Assembly (NCBI RefSeq): GCF_003383615.1
Contig: NZ_QNUL01000005.1
Location: forward strand, 62,001 to 126,000
Length of the DNA: 64,000 nucleotides
Origin: Dyadobacter luteus
GTDB lineage: Bacteria; Bacteroidota; Bacteroidia; Cytophagales; Spirosomataceae
Reading direction: 5' to 3'
Positions 54,383 through 62,161 of this stretch are shown here, in pieces. The notes under the pieces were generated by a model. It saw only the letters and a program-made list of their open reading frames with translations, was not told the DNA's origin and did not search any database. Positions within the stretch are counted from its first letter, which is position 1; each line of letters starts with the position of its first letter. The position numbers and the translations under genes were made by a program.

Positions 54383-55339
54383 ATGACAAAATCAGAACGT
54401 ATTTTGGTAATTGGTTCTAACGGACAGATCGGATCTGTACTGGTGGAATATTTGCGTGGAATTTATGGGGAGAACGGGGTGATTGCTTCGGATTTGCGCG
54501 AACCGGAACTTAAGCAGGATTATTTCGAAAAACTGGATGCATCAGATGCATTCGCTTTGGCAGGTATTGTAAAAAAACATGGTATTACACAGATATATCA
54601 CCTGGCGGCAATCTTATCGGCAAAAGGGGAATTGGATCCGCTCAATACCTGGCAGATCAATATGCAAACGTATTTCAATGTGTTGGAAGCAGCCAGGGAA
54701 CACGGAGTAAAGAAAATATTTTATCCCAGCTCAATTGCTGTTTTTGGAGAGAATGTGGATGTTACCGCAGAGCAATTCTCTTACCTGGATCCGGCGACTG
54801 TATACGGTATCAGCAAAGCAGCAGGTGAAAACTGGTCCAATTACTATTTCAAACGTTATGGATTGGATATCCGCTCTTTGCGTTATCCTGGGATAATCAG
54901 TTATCAGTCGATGCCTGGTGGTGGTACAACCGATTATGCAGTTGATATTTATCACAAGGCTGTAAAGGGGGAACATTTTGAGTGTTTTCTAAAAGAAGAT
55001 ACAACCTTGCCGATGATCTATATGAGTGATGCGATGGATGCAACGGTGAGATTGATGGAAGCGTCTGCCGATCAGATCAAGGTTCGTACCGGATATAATC
55101 TGGCAGGAATGAGTTTTTCTCCAAAAGAAATTGCAGACAGTATCAGTAAAATTATTCCGGGTTTTGAGATCAGCTATAAACCCGATTTTCGCCAGCAAAT
55201 TGCCGAATCCTGGCCACAACATATTGACGATTCTGTAGCCCGTAAAGACTGGGGCTGGAGACCTGCCTACAATCTGGACAAAATGACGGCGGAAATGATA
55301 TCTGAATTGCAGAAAAAATATAAGACAGCTAAAGTCTGA
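54383..55339 (+). CDS. L-threonine 3-dehydrogenase, short-chain (epimerase-like) type
   Basis: 318 residues. Extended SDR with dinucleotide motif VIGSNGQIGSVLVEYL, the family stretch IYHLAAILSAKGELDPL, catalytic Ser in PSSIAVFG and YxxxK in VYGISKAAGE, then SLRYPGIISYQSMPGGGTTDYA, all typical of the threonine-dehydrogenase subgroup. It oxidises threonine to 2-amino-3-ketobutyrate with NAD+. The next gene, 33 bases on, encodes the enzyme for the next step, which strongly supports the call. Confidence 0.9.
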   Translation: MTKSERILVIGSNGQIGSVLVEYLRGIYGENGVIASDLREPELKQDYFEKLDASDAFALAGIVKKHGITQIYHLAAILSAKGELDPLNTWQINMQTYFNVLEAAREHGVKKIFYPSSIAVFGENVDVTAEQFSYLDPATVYGISKAAGENWSNYYFKRYGLDIRSLRYPGIISYQSMPGGGTTDYAVDIYHKAVKGEHFECFLKEDTTLPMIYMSDAMDATVRLMEASADQIKVRTGYNLAGMSFSPKEIADSISKIIPGFEISYKPDFRQQIAESWPQHIDDSVARKDWGWRPAYNLDKMTAEMISELQKKYKTAKV

Positions 55340-55372
55340 TACGAATCACAAACTAACTAAACTTCAAAAATT

Positions 55373-56563
55373 ATGTACGGAGATATTCAGCAGGAACTTC
55401 AAAAGGAGCTTGATGCAATTAAAGAAGCAGGGCTTTACAAGAAGGAGCGCATCATCACCACGCCTCAGTCCGCGCAAATCGCGACAGACAATGGCAAGGA
55501 GGTTCTGAACTTTTGTGCAAATAATTACCTGGGTCTTTCCTCCCATCCTGATGTAATTAAGGCGGGAATTGAAGCCATTGAAACGCATGGATTCGGGATG
55601 TCTTCGGTACGTTTTATTTGTGGTACACAGGATATTCACAAAGAGTTGGAGCGCAAGACGGCAGAGTTTCTGGGTACCGAAGATTGCATTCTTTACGCAG
55701 CTGCATTTGATGCGAATGGTGGTGTTTTTGAGCCTCTTTTAGGTGAAAATGATGCGATAATCTCTGATGAATTGAACCACGCCTCACTCATTGACGGAAT
55801 ACGTCTTTGTAAGGCAAAACGTTTCCGCTACAAGCATAATGACCTTGCTGATCTGGAAACACAACTGAAAGCTGCGCAGGGTAGCCGTCGGATTCTGGTT
55901 GTAACAGACGGGGTTTTTTCTATGGACGGAACCATAGCGCAATTGGATAAGATCTGTGACCTTGCAGAACAATACGGTTCCATGGTAATGATTGATGAGT
56001 GTCACGCATCCGGCTTTATCGGGAATACCGGTCGCGGGACTCATGAGTTCAGAAACGTAATGGGCCGTATTGATATCATTACGGGAACTTATGGAAAAGC
56101 ATTAGGAGGTGCCTCGGGCGGCTTCACGGCAGCGAAAAAAGAGATTGTCGAGATTCTGCGTCAGCGTTCACGCCCGTATCTTTTCTCTAATACACTGGCC
56201 CCGTCAATTGTTGGTGCTTCCATTAAGGTGCTTGATATTCTTTCTTCTTCCACCGCACTTCGCGACAAACTGGAGGGTAATACTGCCTATTTCCGTAAAG
56301 AAATGACAGCTGCTGGCTTTGACATTCTGCCGGGTGAGCACCCGATTGTGCCTATCATGCTTTATGACGCGAAGCTGGCGCAGGAATTTGCTGCCAAACT
56401 GCTGGACGAAGGCATTTATGTAATTGGTTTCTTCTATCCTGTGGTTCCACAAGGCAAGGCGCGTATTCGTGTACAAATTTCAGCCGGACATGATCAGCAC
56501 CATCTTGAAAAAGCGGTGACCGCATTTACGAAAGTAGGCCGGGAGCTTGGGGTGATCAATTAG
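55373..56563 (+). CDS. kbl: Glycine C-acetyltransferase (2-amino-3-ketobutyrate CoA ligase)
   Basis: 396 residues, like E. coli Kbl. PLP enzyme of the alpha-oxoamine synthase family: [13 protein letters not shown], cofactor-binding [26 protein letters not shown] (Asp and His), and the PLP lysine in [13 protein letters not shown]. It splits 2-amino-3-ketobutyrate with CoA into glycine and acetyl-CoA. With the preceding dehydrogenase it forms the threonine-to-glycine pathway, likely under the divergent Lrp-type regulator. Confidence 0.95.
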   Translation: MYGDIQQELQKELDAIKEAGLYKKERIITTPQSAQIATDNGKEVLNFCANNYLGLSSHPDVIKAGIEAIETHGFGMSSVRFICGTQDIHKELERKTAEFLGTEDCILYAAAFDANGGVFEPLLGENDAIISDELNHASLIDGIRLCKAKRFRYKHNDLADLETQLKAAQGSRRILVVTDGVFSMDGTIAQLDKICDLAEQYGSMVMIDECHASGFIGNTGRGTHEFRNVMGRIDIITGTYGKALGGASGGFTAAKKEIVEILRQRSRPYLFSNTLAPSIVGASIKVLDILSSSTALRDKLEGNTAYFRKEMTAAGFDILPGEHPIVPIMLYDAKLAQEFAAKLLDEGIYVIGFFYPVVPQGKARIRVQISAGHDQHHLEKAVTAFTKVGRELGVIN

Positions 56564-56565
56564 GA

Positions 56566-56660
56566 ATTAGTAATTAAGAATTAACAATTAAGAGTTAAAA
56601 GTTAGATGGAGTTACGGAAGTAGTAATTAACCATTGACCACTGACAATTAACCATTATAA
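56566..56660. repeat. A/T-rich low-complexity spacer with AATTAACAATTAA-type words
   Basis: A stretch of overlapping words (AATTAGTAATTAAGAATTAA, AACAATTAAGAGTTAAAAG, AATTAACCATTGACC) opens the 606-base gap after kbl. No gene is visible. A shorter version (TTAAGGGTTAAGAATTAGGA) occurs at 63203-63222. Confidence 0.55.
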
Positions 56661-56684
56661 AGAGCTTCTATTCCTTTCTTAACC

Positions 56685-56995
56685 TGAAGCCGGATGCGTG
56701 ATTTGCGTCCGGCTTTTCTTTTGCTGGATTATTTAACACTTACATGGTTGGTTTAAATGGGGGGATTTGTCTTATGCCCTCGGGTTTCACCCGTCACTAT
56801 GCATGTTAAAGTCCTCCGGACTTTTCGGGAGTCGGATTATCGCATTGGCAAGCTTGAAGCCGGATGCGTGATTTTGCATCCGGCTTTTCTTTTGCTGGTA
56901 TTGTTCAACCCTTACATGGTTGATTTGAATGGGGATTTGTCGTGTGCCCCCGGGTTTCACCCGGCGCTATGCATGTTAAAGTCCTACGGACTTTT
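56685..56995. repeat. Two tandem ~141-base copies of a hairpin-bearing repeat
   Basis: Copy A about 56685-56825 and copy B about 56855-56995, offset by exactly 170 bases. Each starts with the hairpin AGCCGGATG...CATCCGGCT or its GCGTCCGGCT variant, continues CTTTTCTTTTGCTGG, then GGGTTTCACCC, then CTATGCATGTTAAAGTCCT and GGACTTTT. The copies have diverged by scattered substitutions and small indels. Non-coding. Confidence 0.75.
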
Positions 56996-57043
56996 AACGA
57001 CCGGAAATTGCGGAGGGCTTTAAAATGAATAAGCAGATTTATC

Positions 57044-57140
57044 CAACCCCGAAAGGGGTTGACATTGAATAACGCCTGGTGCAACCCGGGGGATAAATGT
57101 ATTGTATCTATAAAATTAGCACAACCCCGGAACGGGGTTG
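57044..57140. repeat. Pair of CAACCCC/GGGGTTG hairpins
   Basis: CAACCCC-GAAA-GGGGTTG (57044-57061) and CAACCCCG-GAA-CGGGGTTG (57122-57140), 78 bases apart, just before the convergent transglutaminase stop. The second may act as its terminator. Confidence 0.65.
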
Positions 57141-57169
57141 AACGAACCATTCAAAACATTATTGCTCAC

Positions 57170-57970
57170 TTACGCTTCCGGCTCCAGCAACTGAACTTCC
57201 ACATGTAACGACTGTAAGGTCGCGTTTCCGTACTGCGTTACCATGGCCACATCTGCTGCGTCACGTCCATGTGCGATTTCGATCCTATACCCTTCCGTTT
57301 TTTCCTGAACGGCATCGAATGTATACCATTCTCCTCCCAGGTACGCATCGAACCACGCATGCAAATCCATGTCTTTTAACTTATCAAGATACCCCACAGT
57401 CATACGTGTAGGAATACACAGATTCCGGCAAAGGGCAATTGCCAGATGTGTAAAATCACGGCAGACACCTATTCTGTTACGGGCAACGTCAAGAGCTGTC
57501 GTTGCCGAGTTAGTTGTGCCATACTGATACTTCACATGCTGATGAATCCATGTGCGAATCGCCTCAACCTGTGCATATCCGGGTTCCACATTGCCGGCAA
57601 TTTCCATGGCAAGCATGTTAATTTCATGCAAATCAGACTCACAGTAACGACTAGGCAGAATGTAATGCATAATCTCGTCGGGGAGGTCACCCACGAGCAT
57701 ATAAGCAGGTGCAGGGTTCGGGATTTCTTTTGTCTTATTTACATTCGCTTGTACCTCTGTGGTAATGGTTACACGACCTACAGGTAAAATTGTTCGCTGA
57801 CAAGGGTTACCATATATATCGGTGTACTCTGAAAATGGTACAGATGGTTCAATGTTGAATCCTTCCTGGATAATAGACTGGCCTTCCTGGCGGCGCGGGC
57901 GTAACATGGTAGTTACGGTAGTGGGAGCATATACATCGTATGTGAATACGCTTCTTCCCTGCATTTTCAT
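57170..57970 (-). CDS. Transglutaminase-like cysteine protease-fold protein
   Basis: 266 residues, no signal peptide. An N-terminal beta domain (about 1-110) is followed by a transglutaminase-like core with the triad visible: Cys in RIGVCRDFTHLA, His in MDLHAWFDAY, Asp in WYTFDAVQEKTEGYR. The arrangement is that of the bacterial transglutaminase-like family, often found with circularly amidated peptide or proteolysis functions; the substrate is unknown. TTTAGTAAAGTTTAGTAAA (57982-58000) just upstream is a direct repeat and may be an operator. Confidence 0.85.
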   Translation of the reverse strand: MKMQGRSVFTYDVYAPTTVTTMLRPRRQEGQSIIQEGFNIEPSVPFSEYTDIYGNPCQRTILPVGRVTITTEVQANVNKTKEIPNPAPAYMLVGDLPDEIMHYILPSRYCESDLHEINMLAMEIAGNVEPGYAQVEAIRTWIHQHVKYQYGTTNSATTALDVARNRIGVCRDFTHLAIALCRNLCIPTRMTVGYLDKLKDMDLHAWFDAYLGGEWYTFDAVQEKTEGYRIEIAHGRDAADVAMVTQYGNATLQSLHVEVQLLEPEA

Positions 57971-58251
57971 CTGGTCGTTGATTTAGTAAAGTTTAGTAAA
58001 TATACTACTGTGGCTGTCTTAAAATTACATGCCAATAATTTAATAATCTGGTAATCAACAGATATGCAGCGATCCATTAGTTTTTCTTAATTACAGTCAA
58101 TGGATTATGAGTTTCGTCCCAACCAAAACGTCAATAAAAATGTTGTATGGGGTGTTTGCTGCACAAATTGAGCTGGTAAAACCGATTTGTACGGAATGGA
58201 TTTTTTACCTACATTTTAGACATTATAGTTTATTCAAAAGATTGATTGATT

Positions 58252-58785
58252 ATGGCAATTACAAAATGGACCGTTGATCCTGCTCATTCCGATGTTCAGT
58301 TTAAGATAAAACACCTTGTGATTTCGACGATTACAGGATCTTTTAAAAATTTTGAGGGTGGTGCTACATCCGATCAAACTAACTTTGAAAATGCAGAAAT
58401 CCACTTTTCACTGGATGTAAGCAGTATTGATACAAATGTGGAAATGAGGGATACACACCTCAAATCGGCCGACTTTTTCGACGCCGAGCAGTTTCCGCAT
58501 ATAACTTTTCAATCCAATTATTTTCATAAGGTAAAAGGCGATAACTATAAACTTGCCGGGCTCCTTACGCTCAAAGGAGTTACCAAACCCATTGAGCTTG
58601 ATGCAGAATATGGGGGTAGCGAACGTGATGCAGATGGTAATATCCGCGTGGGTTTTGAGGTAGAAGGTCGGCTGAGTCGTCAGGAATTCGGGTTGAATTA
58701 CATGCAGCTGACCGATTCCGGCGGCATGCTGATTGGTGAAGATGTAAGGCTCATCGCCAACATTCAGCTGGTGAAGCAAGGCTAA
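58252..58785 (+). CDS. YceI-family lipid/isoprenoid-binding protein
   Basis: 177 residues from ATG 58252. The lipocalin-like YceI pattern is complete: TKWTVDPAHSDVQFKIKHL at the N-terminus, ISTITGSFKNFEGG, DTNVEMRDTHLKSADFFDAEQFPHI, GLLTLKGVTKPIELD and EFGLNYM. YceI proteins bind polyisoprenoids; this one lacks a signal peptide, so it is cytoplasmic. It is monocistronic with a strong terminator. The 280-base gap upstream shows no other gene. Confidence 0.92.
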   Translation: MAITKWTVDPAHSDVQFKIKHLVISTITGSFKNFEGGATSDQTNFENAEIHFSLDVSSIDTNVEMRDTHLKSADFFDAEQFPHITFQSNYFHKVKGDNYKLAGLLTLKGVTKPIELDAEYGGSERDADGNIRVGFEVEGRLSRQEFGLNYMQLTDSGGMLIGEDVRLIANIQLVKQG

Positions 58786-58798
58786 TTTTTTTCTTCTC

Positions 58799-58833
58799 AT
58801 GGACAATGTTTACATAAGCATTGTCCATTTTTA
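58799..58833 (+). terminator. Terminator after yceI-like gene
   Basis: ATGGACAATG (58799-58808) pairs with CATTGTCCAT (58819-58828), followed by TTTTATT. It begins 13 bases past the stop. Confidence 0.85.
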
Positions 58834-59020
58834 TTCTATCTGGTCGACTGCCACCAGATTGCTTCTGCAAGTACGCCGCGCATCTCATTCTTCTCATTTT
58901 TACATCAGATTCTTACAGAATTATTGGTTCATTACACAGCGTCAATTATGTAATATTCTCATTGTGAGATAAAAATCATGCTGTCCGGTAATGTCTCAAA
59001 GTATTTTTTTACTAAACGCA

Positions 59021-59052
59021 TTGTTTTTACTAAACACTGTTTAGTATATTTG
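59021..59052 (+). promoter_or_regulatory. tetR promoter with overlapping 19-base palindromic operator
   Basis: TTG (59021-59023), 21-base spacer, TATATTTG (59045-59052) form a Bacteroidota promoter. Within it TACTAAAC-ACT-GTTTAGTA (59028-59046) is a perfect palindrome of 8-base arms overlapping the -7 box; a further half-site TACTAAAC lies at 59010-59017. A related site stands before the efflux operon (59737-59755). Confidence 0.75.
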
Positions 59053-59070
59053 TCATGTAAATATTTCACT

Positions 59071-59694
59071 ATGGGAATTACTGAAAGAAAAGAGCGTGAG
59101 CGTGAGGAGATGCGTCACCTGATTTTGCAGGCAGCGCAAAAGTTGTTTTTAGAAAACGGATTTGAGAAAACGAGTATCAGGAGCATAGCTGATGCGATAG
59201 AATATAGTCCCGCTACGATTTATCTGTATTTTAAAGATAAGAACGAGTTGTTTCTGGCGCTGCATATTCTGGCTTTTGAAAAAATGATGGTTGAATTTGC
59301 AGTGGTAGCGACCATTGCAGACCCTTTTGAAAGATTGGTGGCTCTTGGCAGGCAGTACATCAAATTTGCTATAGAAAATCCGGAGCTATACGATCTGATG
59401 TTTCTGATGCAGGCGCCGATGGAAGCGCTCGCGTGCAGAGACGAGGTTTGGGAAGATGGGATGAAGTCGTTTGATTTTCTGCGACTGATCCTGACAGAAT
59501 GTATGGACAAAGGAATTTTTCGTAATGACCTAGAATTGGATTCGACTTGTCTCACAGTTTGGAGCTACATGCATGGCCTGGTCACGATTTATCTTAAAAA
59601 GCGTATGGATATGTTCGAAGATGGTCAGCAGATGCAACGGATGGAGGAATCATTCCGAATTTTTATTGAAATGTTGAAGGCTTCATTCAAGTAA
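59071..59694 (+). CDS. TetR/AcrR-family repressor of the efflux operon
   Basis: 207 residues from ATG 59071; the frame is open from 58978 but that start lies upstream of the promoter. The helix-turn-helix is textbook: RHLILQAAQKLFLENGFEKT, SIRSIADAIEYSPATIYLYF, KDKNELFLAL. The C-terminal ligand-binding domain (about 75-207) is of the AcrR/TetR_C type (FAIENPELYDLMFLMQAP). Palindromic operators before itself and before the RND operon 69 bases downstream show autoregulation and repression of efflux, relieved by an unknown ligand. Confidence 0.9.
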   Translation: MGITERKEREREEMRHLILQAAQKLFLENGFEKTSIRSIADAIEYSPATIYLYFKDKNELFLALHILAFEKMMVEFAVVATIADPFERLVALGRQYIKFAIENPELYDLMFLMQAPMEALACRDEVWEDGMKSFDFLRLILTECMDKGIFRNDLELDSTCLTVWSYMHGLVTIYLKKRMDMFEDGQQMQRMEESFRIFIEMLKASFK

Positions 59695-59726
59695 AAATTT
59701 GATGTATTTCTGAGTAACTAAAAAAA

Positions 59727-59761
59727 TTTGCTCTTATACTAAACACTGTTCATTATATTAG
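59727..59761 (+). promoter_or_regulatory. Promoter/operator of the RND efflux operon
   Basis: TTTG (59727-59730), 23-base spacer, TATATTAG (59754-59761). The operator TACTAAAC-ACT-GTTCATTA (59737-59755) repeats the tetR palindrome with two mismatches in the right arm and at the same distance from the -7 box. Confidence 0.7.
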
Positions 59762-59763
59762 CC

Positions 59764-61125
59764 ATGATTAATAAAATATTGCTTCTGTTCATAATACTGC
59801 CGGTTATTGCCAGGGCTCAGTCTTCGGGTGCGCTGGACAGATATGTAGAGGAAGGGCTGAAAAATAATCTTGCCCTGAAGCAGGAGTCGCTTGAATTAAA
59901 GAAATCTCTGGAGGCCATACGGCAAGCTAAGGCACTTTTTTATCCACACCTTACTTTTAATCCCACTTATTCGTACGCAGCAGGAGGTAGGAGACTCAAC
60001 TTTCCGGTTGGGGACTTGTTGAATCCGGCCTATCGCACGCTGAATGAGTTGACAGGAACTTCGCAGTTCCCCACCAACATTGAGAATGTGAATGAATTAC
60101 TGGCACCTGCCAATTTTCATGATACCAAAATCAGTCTGCAGTATTCTATTTACAATCCTGAAGTAAAGTATAACTACCTTATTCAGAAAAGCTTGCTGTC
60201 TGCTCAGGAAGCCAAAAGAGCTGTAGTTGAGAACGAACTCAGGTACGGAATTGAAACAGCCTATTATCAGTATCTGCAGACACTTGAAGTCGTGAAGATA
60301 TTGGATAACAGCGGAGCTGTGCTGAATGAGTTGGTAAAGTTGAATAAGAAATTGGTTTCGAATAATACGGCTACTAAAGATGTAGTTTTCTCTGCCGAAT
60401 ATGAACTCAGCAAGTTGCAGCAGCAAAGAGTGGAAGCCGAAAATAATACACGTGTAGCTGCGGCGTACTTTAATTTTTTAATCAACAGAGATTTGAGTGG
60501 AGCTATTGAAGTAGACTCTGTGACGCTAGACCGTGATGCAGTGGTGACCGAAGGGAGTGAGGTACTGGGGAGTTTGAAACAAACTGCGATAGGTAATCGG
60601 AGTGAGCTGAAACAATTGAACTTGTCGATGGATGCCGCCAGGTATGCGGTTACCATGCAACAAAAGGCTGCTGCTATTCCCTCTTTTTACTTTGGCGGTA
60701 ATGCTGGTTTTCAGGGGTTTGGATATTCATTTCGGAACCAGGCGTATATGATAGGACAAGTGGGGTTGCAATGGGATATTTTTAAAGGTTATGAAAGAAA
60801 GTCTAAGATACAGCAGGCGAAAATTCAAACCGAGCTGTTGCAGACAAAGAAATCCGAAGTGGAGAAGCAGATCGAATTACAGACCACGCAGGCTTACTAC
60901 GATTTTGCAACGGCCAGGGAAGCACAACGTGTTTCATCGGATGCGCTGACAAATGCCTCCCAATATTTCAGAGTGATTGACAGTCGCTATAAAAATGGGA
61001 ACGTGTTGATGATTGAGTACATCAAAGCACAGAATGATGTACAGACCGCACGCCTGCAGCAGGTAATTGCTAAATATGATGTATTGGTAAAAAAATCAGT
61101 TCTGGACAAAACGATCGCTGAGTAA
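59764..61125 (+). CDS. TolC-like outer-membrane efflux protein
   Basis: 453 residues. Signal peptide MINKILLLFIILPVIARAQ, then two OEP repeats with long coiled-coil helices (about 150-240 and 340-440; VVENELRYGIETAYYQYLQ, EKQIELQTTQAYYDFATAREAQ) and barrel strands between. It forms the exit duct of a tripartite efflux pump. First gene of a TetR-controlled operon; its stop and the next start share one base (TAATG). Confidence 0.9.
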   Translation: MINKILLLFIILPVIARAQSSGALDRYVEEGLKNNLALKQESLELKKSLEAIRQAKALFYPHLTFNPTYSYAAGGRRLNFPVGDLLNPAYRTLNELTGTSQFPTNIENVNELLAPANFHDTKISLQYSIYNPEVKYNYLIQKSLLSAQEAKRAVVENELRYGIETAYYQYLQTLEVVKILDNSGAVLNELVKLNKKLVSNNTATKDVVFSAEYELSKLQQQRVEAENNTRVAAAYFNFLINRDLSGAIEVDSVTLDRDAVVTEGSEVLGSLKQTAIGNRSELKQLNLSMDAARYAVTMQQKAAAIPSFYFGGNAGFQGFGYSFRNQAYMIGQVGLQWDIFKGYERKSKIQQAKIQTELLQTKKSEVEKQIELQTTQAYYDFATAREAQRVSSDALTNASQYFRVIDSRYKNGNVLMIEYIKAQNDVQTARLQQVIAKYDVLVKKSVLDKTIAE

Positions 61126-61703
61126 TGAAGAAGGTTTTAATTATTAATGCGCATCCTGATAAAATCAGCTTTAATACAGCACTTGCGGATGCGTATAAGA
61201 AGGGAGCGTTAGCATCCGGCGCAGAAGTAAAGGAGATCGTTTTGGCAGATCTGGAATTTGACCCAAATCTCCGTTACGGATACCGGCAGCGTGTAGAACT
61301 GGAACCGGATTTGATTGATGCAAGGGAGAAAATTACCTGGGCTGAGCACATTGTGTGGGTATATCCGATTTGGTGGGGAGGCTGGCCTGCTTTGCTGAAG
61401 GGTTTTATAGACAGGGTTTTTCTGCCAGGTTTTGCATTTAAGTACCGCGAGAATTCAGTATGGTGGGATCGCCTTCTGGCCGGACGAAGTGCACATGTAA
61501 TCAATACGTTAGATCAACCTGTGTGGTATTACTGGCTTGTTAACGGAAGGCCAGGATATAATGCCATGAAAAAGATGGTTCTTGAGTTCACAGGTTTTAA
61601 ACCCGTACGGATGACAGCAATCGGTCCGATCAGGAAATCAACTGATGCCTACAGAGAAAAATGGTTGCAAAAATTAGAAAAAGCGGGTCGTCAACTTAAA
61701 TGA
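61125..61703 (+). CDS. Flavodoxin-fold NAD(P)H oxidoreductase (quinone reductase-like)
   Basis: 192 residues. The NQO/MdaB-type pattern is visible: VLIINAHPDKISFNTAL at the N-terminus, WVYPIWWGGWPALLKGFIDRVFLPGFAF (WVYPIWWGGWP and FIDRVFLPGFAF) and ARSAHVINT-like AGRSAHVINT strand. It binds FMN or FAD and likely reduces quinones or electrophiles. Its place inside an efflux operon suggests a combined detoxify-and-export response. It begins one base inside the TolC-like gene's stop. Confidence 0.88.
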   Translation: MKKVLIINAHPDKISFNTALADAYKKGALASGAEVKEIVLADLEFDPNLRYGYRQRVELEPDLIDAREKITWAEHIVWVYPIWWGGWPALLKGFIDRVFLPGFAFKYRENSVWWDRLLAGRSAHVINTLDQPVWYYWLVNGRPGYNAMKKMVLEFTGFKPVRMTAIGPIRKSTDAYREKWLQKLEKAGRQLK

Positions 61704-61710
61704 TAAGTTT

Positions 61711-62139
61711 ATGGTATTTGCTCTGTTCAATTTCACGGCTTTAATGCTTATCAGCGGAATTCATATTTATTGGGCATTAGGAGGGAAAGCGGGTGTAAAA
61801 GCTGCAATTCCGGAGCTTAAAGGAAATGCTCTTTTCGAACCTGGTATACCGGGAACTATGTTGGTTGCCTTGCTAATGGCGGTTTCTGCGTTTTATTTCC
61901 TGTTCAAAGTACAGATTTTTTCTGCAGATAGTCTCAACTGGCTGCCTTCATGGGTCGATGAATTTGGAGCGTGGATTTTAGGGGTCGTGTTTTTAATTCG
62001 GGCAATGGGTGAATTTCGTTATGTAGGGTTTTTCAAAAAGGACAAATCGTCATTATTCGCTCGTCTTGATAGCCGGTATTATTCTCCTTTGTGTATGCTG
62101 CTGGCTTTTAATTCGTTTATGGTTGCTATTTATTTTTAG
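61711..62139 (+). CDS. DUF3995-family membrane protein
   Basis: 142 residues with about four hydrophobic helices (4-20, 46-66, 83-100, 120-140). The N-terminal SGIHIYWALGG motif and the IRAMGEFRYVGFFKK segment are characteristic of DUF3995. The role is unknown. It is embedded in the TetR-controlled efflux operon, seven bases after the oxidoreductase gene, which suggests a helper function in the same stress response. Confidence 0.85.
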   Translation: MVFALFNFTALMLISGIHIYWALGGKAGVKAAIPELKGNALFEPGIPGTMLVALLMAVSAFYFLFKVQIFSADSLNWLPSWVDEFGAWILGVVFLIRAMGEFRYVGFFKKDKSSLFARLDSRYYSPLCMLLAFNSFMVAIYF

Positions 62140-62161
62140 CTATTCAACAACATGTATCATG

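Noticed and set aside
56757..57023. 88-codon frame across the tandem repeat
   Set aside because: It merely reads through both repeat copies; the products of the two copies repeat each other.
56685..57140. CRISPR array in the repeat-rich spacer
   Set aside because: Only two long degenerate copies at 170-base spacing plus hairpins; no short regular repeat-spacer pattern and no cas genes.
58978..59070. Start of the tetR gene at 58978
   Set aside because: It lies upstream of the promoter and operator at 59021-59052, so it cannot be in that transcript.
62066..62161. Start of the adaptor gene at 62066
   Set aside because: It would overlap the DUF3995 gene by 74 bases and precede the lipoprotein signal that begins at 62162.
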